The notes under the pieces are model-generated. The model was not told where the DNA came from. It searched no databases and was given only the letters and a program-made list of their open reading frames with translations. From positions 1 through 13,311 of the forward strand of contig JANYCM010000274.1 of the NCBI GenBank assembly GCA_025360285.1: 13,311 nucleotides of DNA, written 5' to 3'. Below, piece by piece: positions 6,425 to 13,311 of this stretch; within the stretch, counting starts at the first letter, position 1, and the number at the start of each line of letters is the position of its first letter. This stretch comes from Sphingomonadales bacterium. GTDB taxonomy: Bacteria; Pseudomonadota; Alphaproteobacteria; Sphingomonadales; Sphingomonadaceae. The translations under genes and the position numbers were made by a program.

Positions 6425-7803
6425 CCTATCCCGACTATTTCGCCGCTGCCGACGTGCCGGCGCTGCTCAGCGCCTATCCGATCGGTGACGGCTTTGTGGC
6501 GCGCTATACCGCCATGTCGGCAGATGAATTGCGGCATATTCAGGAGGCGCAGTTCCGTCGGCTGATGGCGCGCGGTTGGGCGATTCCTTTCTACGCTCGC
6601 CATTGGGGCGCACGCGGGATCCAAGCCGGTGACATCCGCAGCCTTGATGATCTGCCGCTGCTGCCGACCTATGACAAATCCGACCTGATGGCGTCGATCG
6701 CGGCCTGCCCGCCGTTTGGCGACTTTCATGGCATGGGTGATGCGACGACGCGGGCACCGATGGTGCTGCACACGACGTCAGGTACCACGGGCAAGCCGCA
6801 GACCCTCTTGTTTGGCCCCAAGGGGCGGGAGGTTGGTAATCTGCTGGTGGCCCGCATGGCGCGCTGGCAGGGGCTGAGCGCCGGCGATGTCGTCCATTCG
6901 GTCTATGGCCATGGCATGATCAACGGCGGCCACTATATCCGGGAAGCGTACACGCATTTCACCAATGCCATTTTCCTGTCGGCGGGCACCGGCATTGAAA
7001 CCCGATCAGCAACACAGGTGCAGCTGATGGCGGATTTCGGTGCGACGGTGGCGGTGGGGTTCATCGACTATATCCGCAAACTCGCCGAAGTCGCTGTGGC
7101 GGAAGGGCTGACGCCGGGTGAGCATATCAAGCTGCGCATGATCATCGGGCACCTTGGCACCGAAGATCGGGCATCGGTTGAACAGGCGTGGGGCGGCGCC
7201 AAGGCCTATGACTGGTATGGTGTCGGCGATACCGGCTGCATCGCAGGTGAAGGTCCGGAACGCGATGGGCTATATGTCTGGGAAGATGCGCAATTCCTGG
7301 AAATCTGCGACGTCGATACCGGGGTGCCTGTGGCGGCGGGCGGCAAGGGCGATATGGTGGTGACGTGCCTGTACAAGGATGACGTCGCGCCGTGCATCCG
7401 ATTCAACACCCATGATGTGTCGGCCTTCCGCACCGATTCGAACGCGACGGGCATGGTGTTCCGGCGGATCGAGGGCTTTCTTGGCCGTTCCGACAATATG
7501 GTGAAACTGAAGGGAATCAACGTCTTCCCCCATGCCATCGGCGCGCTCATCGAAAATCGGCCTGACCTGACCGGTGAATATGTCTGCCGCATGACTCGCG
7601 ATGCCAGGGGCAATGACACGATGACGGTGACTCTGGAACATCGCGCGCCGAACAGCGACCCCGCCGGGCTGGCGGCTTTGCTGCGGCAGGGCCTGGGGGT
7701 CGAAGTGGTGGTCGCCCTCATCGGGCCGGGGGGGACGGCGACGGCGACGCAGATCGATGTGCGGCAAAAGCCGATCCGACTGATCGATGAGCGGGGGTTG
7801 TGA
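6421..7803 (+). CDS. PaaK-like acyl-CoA ligase (phenylacetate-CoA ligase family)
   Basis: A 460-residue AMP-forming ligase that should activate a carboxylic acid with ATP and CoA in the cytosol. It shows the ATP-binding loop TTSGTTGKP (118-126), the YDWYGVGDTG motif (263-272), the RFNTHDVSAF segment (327-336) typical of PaaK-like enzymes, and GRSDNMVKLKGINVFP (355-370) at the hinge to the C-terminal domain. Length and motif layout fit the phenylacetate-CoA ligase family better than the longer acyl-CoA synthetases. That does not prove phenylacetate as substrate: no paa ring-oxygenase genes are nearby. The ATG at 6421 overlaps the preceding stop (ATGA), and the end overlaps the amidase start (GTGA). 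It probably activates the acid made or modified by its operon partners. Confidence 0.9.
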   Translation: MTYPDYFAAADVPALLSAYPIGDGFVARYTAMSADELRHIQEAQFRRLMARGWAIPFYARHWGARGIQAGDIRSLDDLPLLPTYDKSDLMASIAACPPFGDFHGMGDATTRAPMVLHTTSGTTGKPQTLLFGPKGREVGNLLVARMARWQGLSAGDVVHSVYGHGMINGGHYIREAYTHFTNAIFLSAGTGIETRSATQVQLMADFGATVAVGFIDYIRKLAEVAVAEGLTPGEHIKLRMIIGHLGTEDRASVEQAWGGAKAYDWYGVGDTGCIAGEGPERDGLYVWEDAQFLEICDVDTGVPVAAGGKGDMVVTCLYKDDVAPCIRFNTHDVSAFRTDSNATGMVFRRIEGFLGRSDNMVKLKGINVFPHAIGALIENRPDLTGEYVCRMTRDARGNDTMTVTLEHRAPNSDPAGLAALLRQGLGVEVVVALIGPGGTATATQIDVRQKPIRLIDERGL

Positions 7804-9098
7804 ACCTGCATCGCCTGTCGATTGCGGCGATTCGCCAGGGCGATGCTGTGGCGATTACCGAAGCCTATCTCGATCGTATCGCCTGCCTCGATTGCCGGAT
7901 TGCGACGTTTACGGCGCTCGATGTGGCGGGCGCTCGAGCGGCGGCGGCTGAATCGGCGGTGCGTATAGCCAGCGGCACGGCACGCCCTCTGGAGGGTGTT
8001 CCCTTTGGAATCAAAGCCAATATTGACGTGGCGGGGCTGGCCACGACGGCGGGAGTCGAGGCGCGGCGGGGCAGTATTGCCATTGCCGATGCCGCCGTGG
8101 TGACTCTGCTGCGCAGTGCCGGCGCGGTCATCCTGGGGCATGTCAACATGCATGAGGCGGCGCTGGGGGCGACGACTGACAATATCGCTTATGGCCGGAC
8201 GATGAATCCGCATCGGATCGGGCACACTGCCGGTGGATCCAGTGGTGGGTCGGGGGCGGCGGTGGCTGCCGGCCTGTGCGCCGCGGCTTTGGGCACCGAT
8301 ACACTGGGCTCGGTGCGCATTCCGGCGGCGTATAATGGGGTTTATGGGCTGAAGCCGGGGCCCGGCGTGATCCCGGATGCGGGGCTGGTACCGCTGGCGC
8401 AACACCTTGATGCCATTGGGCCTTTGGCGCGATCGGTGGCCGATCTGGCGGCCGTAATGGCGGTTCTGGCACCGTCGGGCGAGGCAGAGCCGGTGACACG
8501 GGTGGCGACCCTGCGAATGGTTGATGATTTTGCCGGGTGCGAGCCGGCGGTGGTTGCCGGGATGGCAGCGGCGGTGGCGGCGTTGCGCGGTCTGGGGATC
8601 GATGTGACACAGGTTGAAACGCCGACGCTTGATCTGCCGGCGGCGCGGATGGCAGGCTTCATCGAATCAGCGCGGGCAGCCGCTATTACCTTCGCCGATG
8701 ACCGGAAAACGAGCGGTATAAGCAAATATTTCAATATGTTGCTTGATCTGGGCGCGGCGGCGGCCCCGGACAGTCTGGTGTCAGGCAAGGCAGCGATGGC
8801 GGCGGTTCGTGACACATTGCACCGCATTCTGGACGGCGCCGAGGTCATCCTGATGCCGACGGCGCCGCAGGCGGCGTTTGCGCATGGCCGGGCGCCGCAT
8901 AACCAGGCGGATTTTACGGCGCTGGCCAATATTGCCGGACTGCCGGCGCTGTCGCTGCCGTCCGGCCTGTCGGCGGAGGGGTTGCCGGTGGCGGTGCAAC
9001 TGGTCGGGCGGCCGGGGGGCGAGGCGACTCTGCTGGGGCTGGCGGCGCGGCTGGACGCCGTGCTCAATGCCTATCACTATCCTGTTGAATTTGCTTGA
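7800..9098 (+). CDS. Amidase-signature hydrolase
   Basis: A 432-residue member of the amidase signature family, which hydrolyses amide (sometimes ester or urea-like) bonds with a Ser-cisSer-Lys triad. The triad is visible: Lys72 in GIKANIDV, cis-Ser147 in GGSSGGS, and nucleophile Ser171 in GTDTLGSVRIP, with the exact 24-residue spacing known from fatty acid amide hydrolase. Two details are unusual: KAN replaces the common KDN, and Leu169 replaces a normally invariant Gly next to the nucleophile, in the loop that forms the oxyanion hole. That may shift substrate range. GTG 7800 overlaps the ligase stop by 4 bases. No GatB/GatC partner is present and the length is short for GatA, so a tRNA amidotransferase role is unlikely. 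An AtzE/allophanate-type hydrolase is possible, but its partners are absent. Confidence 0.9.
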   Translation: MNLHRLSIAAIRQGDAVAITEAYLDRIACLDCRIATFTALDVAGARAAAAESAVRIASGTARPLEGVPFGIKANIDVAGLATTAGVEARRGSIAIADAAVVTLLRSAGAVILGHVNMHEAALGATTDNIAYGRTMNPHRIGHTAGGSSGGSGAAVAAGLCAAALGTDTLGSVRIPAAYNGVYGLKPGPGVIPDAGLVPLAQHLDAIGPLARSVADLAAVMAVLAPSGEAEPVTRVATLRMVDDFAGCEPAVVAGMAAAVAALRGLGIDVTQVETPTLDLPAARMAGFIESARAAAITFADDRKTSGISKYFNMLLDLGAAAAPDSLVSGKAAMAAVRDTLHRILDGAEVILMPTAPQAAFAHGRAPHNQADFTALANIAGLPALSLPSGLSAEGLPVAVQLVGRPGGEATLLGLAARLDAVLNAYHYPVEFA

Positions 9099-9110
9099 AA
9101 GGAACGACCC

Positions 9111-9428
9111 ATGCGGATCATCGTGCTGTTCAATCTGAAGCCGGGTGCCGATCCGGCGGCGTATGAAGCCTGGGCCAAGGCGCGGGATTTGCCCGGCGTG
9201 CGGGCGCTGCCGTCGATCGATGACTTCAACATCTATCGCGCCACCGGCTTGGTCGGCAGCACCGAAAAGTCGCCGTTCGATTATATAGAAGTCATTGATA
9301 TTGCAGATATGCAGGGCTTCTGGACCGATATTGCCACCGAGGCTTCGACCCAGGTGGCGGCGGAATTCCGGGACTGGCTGGGGGCGCCGCCGCTGTTTAT
9401 TACCACCGAAGCGTTGAGCCTGGCGTGA
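9111..9428 (+). CDS. HapK/REDY-like small protein
   Basis: A 105-residue protein resembling the HapK/REDY family, named after proteins linked to prodigiosin synthesis and having a dimeric alpha-beta barrel fold. The recognisable features are the start MRIIVLFNLKPGADPAAYE, the RDLPGVRALPSIDDFNIYRATG segment in the first half, FDYIEVIDI in the middle, and the PLFITTEAL end. The family is common in sphingomonads outside any pigment cluster, so it should not be read as pigment synthesis. It has a good GAAAGGAA site 8 bases before the ATG, the only junction of the operon with a gap (12 bases), so it may be translated more strongly than its neighbours. It overlaps the SDR start. A small enzyme or intermediate-binding role is inference. 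Confidence 0.8.
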   Translation: MRIIVLFNLKPGADPAAYEAWAKARDLPGVRALPSIDDFNIYRATGLVGSTEKSPFDYIEVIDIADMQGFWTDIATEASTQVAAEFRDWLGAPPLFITTEALSLA

Positions 9429-10261
9429 TGGGGCGTTTTGCCGGGCGGGTGGTGGTGGTCACCGGGTCGGGCCGGCCCAAGGGGTTGGGGCAGGCGATCC
9501 TGCAGCGCTTCGCCGATGAAGGGGCGGCGTGCGTGGTTTCCGATGTCGGCAGCGCTGGTGAGGGGCTGGCGACATCGGCGGATGTGCTTGAAGTTGTTGC
9601 GGATTTGGAAGGGCGCGGGGCGGATGTGCTGTTCCAGCCCTGCGATGTCGCCGATGAAGGCCAGTGCGAGGCATTGGTGGCGGCGGCGGTGGCGCGCTTT
9701 GGGCGGATCGATGTGCTTGTAAACAATGCCGGAATCGGTTTCGTGATGAAGCCCTTGTTGGAAACATCGGGGGCGGATTGGGACCGGGTGCTGGATGTCA
9801 ATCTGAAGGGGGCATTCCTTGCCTCCAGGGCGGCGGCCAGGCAATTTATCAGCCAAGGTCAAGGACTTGATGGCATCGCCGGGCGCATCATCAACATTGC
9901 GTCACAGGCGGCGAAGTCGGGGTTTCCGCATATGGCGCCCTATACGGCGTCCAAGCACGGCATGGTCGGGTTGACGCGGTCGAACGCTGTCGAACTGGGG
10001 CCGCACCGGATTACCGTCAATGCGGTGTGCCCCAACCATGTGACGACGGGCCTTGGCGAGGCGCAAAATGCCTATTTTTCCAAGCTGTTGGGCTTTGATT
10101 CGGTTGACGCCTATCTCGCCAATATGAAGGCGCGCAACCCGCTGGGGCGGCCCGGCCTGGCGTCGGATACCGCGGCGGCGTGCGCCTGGCTGGCGTCTGT
10201 GGATGCCGTCTATGTGACGGGGGAAGCGATCAACGTCAGCGGCGGCGAGGAGATGCACTGA
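9428..10261 (+). CDS. Short-chain dehydrogenase/reductase (SDR)
   Basis: A 277-residue classical SDR. It has the nucleotide-binding motif TGSGRPKGLG (12-21), with two residues more than the usual TGxxxGxG, as in some enoyl-ACP-reductase-like SDRs. An Asp at 39 closes strand 2, favouring NAD(H) over NADP(H). NNAG is at 99-102, Asn125 in DVNLKGAF, and the catalytic Ser159, Tyr172 and Lys176 (YTASK) are all in place. It should oxidise an alcohol or reduce a ketone, probably on a pathway intermediate. ATG 9428 overlaps the preceding TGA by one base (TGATG); GTG 9425 is an alternative. It is the last gene of the operon and faces the ATP synthase operon. The substrate is unknown. Confidence 0.92.
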   Translation: MGRFAGRVVVVTGSGRPKGLGQAILQRFADEGAACVVSDVGSAGEGLATSADVLEVVADLEGRGADVLFQPCDVADEGQCEALVAAAVARFGRIDVLVNNAGIGFVMKPLLETSGADWDRVLDVNLKGAFLASRAAARQFISQGQGLDGIAGRIINIASQAAKSGFPHMAPYTASKHGMVGLTRSNAVELGPHRITVNAVCPNHVTTGLGEAQNAYFSKLLGFDSVDAYLANMKARNPLGRPGLASDTAAACAWLASVDAVYVTGEAINVSGGEEMH

Positions 10262-10419
10262 GCCTGTAGGGTCGCGGGTTTTTCGGGGTTTTTCGGGTGG
10301 TTTTCGGAGGCGTGCCGGGGTGGCGGCCGGGTGTGGGGGTGGTCTGGCGGGCTCGGGGCCGGGTGCGGCGGTATTGGCGCCGGGCTTTTGGTGATTTTGT
10401 AGGAAAACTGGGTGCGAGA
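10262..10419. other. Gene-free spacer between convergent operons
   Basis: No gene is seen. It holds three near-repeats of TTTTTCGGG (about 10278-10307) and a G-rich stretch. No clear intrinsic terminator for the plus-strand operon is visible. Confidence 0.5.
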
Positions 10420-10456
10420 CTCCCCCACCCCCATCCCCTCCCGCAAGCGGGAGGGG
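10420..10456 (-). repeat. REP-like palindromic element, copy 1, downstream of atpC
   Basis: On the minus strand a perfect hairpin (CCCCTCCCGC / GCGGGAGGGG, 10435-10456) is followed by ATGGGGGTGGGGGAG. It begins 5 bases after the atpC stop, so it could also act as the 3' end or stabilising structure of the atp mRNA, but there is no T-run. The same design recurs at 10858 and 10924. Confidence 0.8.
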
Positions 10457-10461
10457 CGTTG

Positions 10462-10842
10462 TCAGTTCACGACTGCTGCTTGCATCGCTTCCAGCCGGGC
10501 GATGGCGGCTTCGTCCTTGGCCACCCGCGCCGCCGCCAGGTCGGTCGCGACTTTTGCCGGGTCGATGTCGCCGACCGGAATGGCGTTTTCGGCGAGGATG
10601 GTCAGGCCGGCATCGCTGACTTCGGCGAAACCGCCATCGACGAAGATGCGGCGGGTCAGGCTGCCGAATTCGGCCTCATATATGGCGATGGCGCCGGGGC
10701 GGATGGTGCTCATCAACGGCGCATGGCCGGGCAGGACGCCGAAATCGCCCTCGCTGCCGGGGACGACGACCATGGCGACATTGCCCGACGACAGCAGGCG
10801 TTCGGGGGAGACGAGTTCGAAACGGAAAAGGGGATCGGCCAT
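10462..10842 (-). CDS. atpC: ATP synthase epsilon subunit
   Basis: A 126-residue central-stalk subunit of F1, which couples rotation to catalysis and can inhibit ATP hydrolysis. The N-terminal beta-barrel domain is clear (FELVSPERLLSSG, VPGSEGDFGVLPGHAPL, then IFVDGGFAEVSD, about residues 8-82), followed by a short helical domain (DLAAARVAKDEAAIARLEAM) to residue 126. The start at 10842 gives the standard MADPLFRFELV beginning. It is the last gene of the atp operon and is separated from atpD by a 127-base spacer holding two palindromic repeats, a wider gap than usual. Confidence 0.96.
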   Translation of the reverse strand: MADPLFRFELVSPERLLSSGNVAMVVVPGSEGDFGVLPGHAPLMSTIRPGAIAIYEAEFGSLTRRIFVDGGFAEVSDAGLTILAENAIPVGDIDPAKVATDLAAARVAKDEAAIARLEAMQAAVVN

Positions 10843-10857
10843 GGTGATTATCCTGCT

Positions 10858-10890
10858 CCCCTCCTGTGGGCGGGAGGGGTTGGTGGGGTC
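10858..10890 (+). repeat. REP-like palindromic element, copy 2, atpD-atpC spacer
   Basis: The arms CCCCTCC (10858-10864) and GGAGGGG (10873-10879) are followed by TTGGTGGGGTC. The orientation is opposite to copies 1 and 3. It is less perfect than the others. Confidence 0.7.
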
Positions 10891-10923
10891 TCTGGCGTCC
10901 AAGGCGGGTCTTGCGGCACGCAA

Positions 10924-10959
10924 GAACCCACCCCCGACCCCTCCCTTGAAAGGGAGGGG
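10924..10959 (-). repeat. REP-like palindromic element, copy 3, atpD-atpC spacer
   Basis: A perfect hairpin (CCCCTCCCTT / AAGGGAGGGG, 10938-10959) is followed on the minus strand by TCGGGGGTGGGTTC. With copy 2 it forms a face-to-face pair within the spacer, 10 bases after the atpD stop. Confidence 0.8.
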
Positions 10960-10969
10960 GGAAGGAGTT

Positions 10970-12418
<1,449 letters not shown>

Positions 12419-12434
12419 GTTGCTTTCCTTGCGA

Positions 12435-12734
12435 TCAATGCTGCGGCAGCGACGAGCAGCGCGGGCCGCCGTCGAGCCAGGTCCATTTGGCGCCATCCTG
12501 CGCCACCAGTGCGGTGCTGCTGGTCCAGGGCTTGCCCTTGAACTGTTCCTGCCAGCGGCATTTGAACTCGGTCGGGTCACCCAAAGGCGCGCAGGCGAGC
12601 TTACGGATCGGCGGGCATTTCTCACCCTTGGCAACGCGCAGCGCGGTGAATTGCTTTGCGGTTGGGCCGGAAGTCGGCGCTGCGGCGATGCTGAGCGCGG
12701 CGACTGCAAGAATGAATGCGGTTCGGAACATCAT
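12435..12734 (-). CDS. Small secreted four-cysteine protein in the atp operon
   Basis: I do not recognise this 99-residue protein. It has a signal peptide (MMFRTAFILAVAALSIAAAP, cleavage near residue 19-20), so it is exported, and then a basic region with four cysteines (40, 48, 59, 93) and a Trp-rich C-terminal half (KCRWQEQF, KWTWLDGGPRC), which suggests a small disulfide-bonded periplasmic domain. The ATG at 12734 overlaps the DUF2442 stop (ATGA), giving translational coupling; a start at 12746 would add four residues. It has no evident link to ATP synthase. Confidence 0.72.
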   Translation of the reverse strand: MMFRTAFILAVAALSIAAAPTSGPTAKQFTALRVAKGEKCPPIRKLACAPLGDPTEFKCRWQEQFKGKPWTSSTALVAQDGAKWTWLDGGPRCSSLPQH

Positions 12735-13078
12735 TGCAACACCCACTCGCCGTCGCGCTTGAGATGGATGTGCATGTTGTCAGGCGCCAGATCGACCTCT
12801 TCATTGGGCCAACTGACGGCACCATAAAGGATTCCGACCTGCTCGAAAAATGCAGGGTCGCGCAGCTTTTCGAAAACCCCGCGCAGATGCGTGTCCTGAA
12901 AGCGCACTTCGCCCTTCACGCCGTCATCGAATTCGACCAACAGCGTCAACGGCGCCACGACCTTGACGCTGATGACGTCGGCCATCGGCTCGCCAATGCA
13001 GATTATTTCGTCGTCGTCGTCCGCTGCTGGCAGCGGTTCCACGACATTGTTAAAGCAGATTGGTTGAGCATTCGCCAT
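12731..13078 (-). CDS. DUF2442 domain protein
   Basis: A 115-residue protein whose residues about 33-108 match the DUF2442 pattern: ISVKVVAPLTLLVEFDDGVKGEV, then FEKLRDPAFFEQVGILYGAVSWPNEEVDLAPDNMHI. Proteins of this family commonly sit beside DUF4160 genes, and the pair has been suggested to be toxin-antitoxin-like; I treat that as unproven. The start at 13078 has GAAGGTG upstream but overlaps the DUF4160 gene by 76 bases and adds a 31-residue N-terminal arm with a run of Asp (DDDDE). ATG 12985 gives a conventional DUF2442 length without overlap, with a weaker GGCGAG site. Its stop overlaps the start of the secreted-protein gene. Confidence 0.8.
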   Translation of the reverse strand: MANAQPICFNNVVEPLPAADDDDEIICIGEPMADVISVKVVAPLTLLVEFDDGVKGEVRFQDTHLRGVFEKLRDPAFFEQVGILYGAVSWPNEEVDLAPDNMHIHLKRDGEWVLQ

Positions 13079-13248
13079 GCCTGCACCTTCGCCAACGTCC
13101 GCCGATCGAGATTGCTCTCCATCACCCGGCCCGATTCGATTTCGATCGCTGCCTTCATCCCCGCCTTGTGAACGTGGAAGTGCGGCGGCGAGTGATCGTT
13201 CAGATACATCAGAATCCTGATGCCGTCGAATATGGCGAGCGTCGGCAT
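13003..13248 (-). CDS. DUF4160 domain protein
   Basis: An 81-residue cytosolic protein with the DUF4160 hallmark: MPTLAIFDGIRILMYLNDH followed by HSPPHFHV (19-26), then a region ending in WRMLNQSALTMSW. This is about the full family length. The biochemical role is not known; the His-rich SPPHFHV motif suggests a metal or nucleotide site, but that is inference. The start lies 3 bases after the atpG stop, and a GGAGG inside the atpG end can serve as ribosome-binding site. The C-terminal TTTTK arises from the GTC-repeat tract at 13007-13022, which in the overlapping DUF2442 frame encodes Asp. Confidence 0.85.
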   Translation of the reverse strand: MPTLAIFDGIRILMYLNDHSPPHFHVHKAGMKAAIEIESGRVMESNLDRRTLAKVQAWRMLNQSALTMSWNRCQQRTTTTK

Positions 13249-13251
13249 CCA

Positions 13252-13311
13252 CTACAGTGCCTCCGCCCCTGAAATGATCTCGATGAGTTCCTTGGTAATC
13301 GCGGCCTGACG
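13252..13311 (-). CDS. atpG: ATP synthase gamma subunit, C-terminal end (partial)
   Basis: Only the last 19 residues are in the window: RQAAITKELIEIISGAEAL and a TAG stop. This is the characteristic C-terminal helix of the gamma subunit, whose coiled coil turns inside the F1 hexamer. The rest lies beyond the right edge. Although short, the match in sequence and its position upstream of atpD make the call secure. Confidence 0.92.
   Translation of the reverse strand, partial: RQAAITKELIEIISGAEAL

Noticed and set aside
6421..7803. Phenylacetate catabolic (paa) operon
   Set aside because: Only a PaaK-like ligase is present; none of the epoxidase, ring-opening or thiolase genes are nearby.
7206..8405. 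399-codon minus-strand frame opposite the ligase and amidase
   Set aside because: It runs antisense across two well-supported genes and has no motif or ribosome-binding site.
9111..9428. Prodigiosin-type pigment cluster
   Set aside because: Only the HapK-like gene fits; no condensing enzyme, carrier protein or pyrrole genes are present.
10435..10456. Classical intrinsic terminator of the atp operon
   Set aside because: The hairpin is strong but lacks a T-run and belongs to a repeat family also found between atpD and atpC; listed as a repeat instead.
13079..13252. Longer DUF2442 frame starting at 13252
   Set aside because: The extra 58 residues lie out of frame over DUF4160 and look like shadow sequence; GAAGGTG before 13078 supports the later start.

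Overview
The window is GC-rich DNA with frequent GTG starts. It most likely comes from an alphaproteobacterium of the Sphingomonadales. The grounds are the ATP synthase genes, a small secreted protein with an EIVVCxR...YRxP motif, a HapK/REDY-like protein, a DUF4136 lipoprotein, and dispersed CCCCTCCC-loop-GGGAGGGG palindromes. The family-level placement is inference; no rRNA or other marker is present.

Left part (1-3040). A complete IS5-family (IS427-like) insertion sequence fills the first 850 bases. It has perfect 17-bp terminal inverted repeats, a TA target duplication and a transposase split over two frames. It has landed in an unrecognised minus-strand gene, of which only the first 111 codons remain in view (854-1186). 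A gene-free stretch of about 460 bases follows, containing a perfect 16-bp palindrome. Then come a DUF4136 lipoprotein gene (+), a convergent small secreted-protein gene (-) and a tRNA-Arg(CCT) gene (-).

Middle part (3041-10261). A GntR/HutC-type regulator (-) is divergent from a tightly packed six-gene plus-strand operon: two different MmgE/PrpD-family proteins, a PaaK-like acyl-CoA ligase, an amidase-signature hydrolase, a HapK/REDY-like small protein and an SDR dehydrogenase. Four of the five junctions are stop/start overlaps (GTGA, ATGA, GTGA, TGATG) and the fifth is a 12-base gap, so the genes should be translated together. The content suggests a catabolic or modification route in which an amide is hydrolysed, a carboxylate is made into a CoA thioester, an alcohol or ketone is oxidised or reduced, and a PrpD-type step dehydrates, isomerises or decarboxylates an acid. 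The substrate cannot be read from the sequence, and I do not recognise the six-gene set as a described pathway. It is the best candidate here for an undescribed system.

Right part (10262-13311). The ATP synthase operon runs leftward: the 3' end of atpG, atpD and atpC. Three genes that are not ATP synthase subunits sit between atpG and atpD: a DUF4160 protein, an overlapping DUF2442 protein (a commonly adjacent pair) and a small secreted four-cysteine protein. The atpD-atpC spacer and the region just after atpC carry three copies of a GC-rich palindromic repeat.
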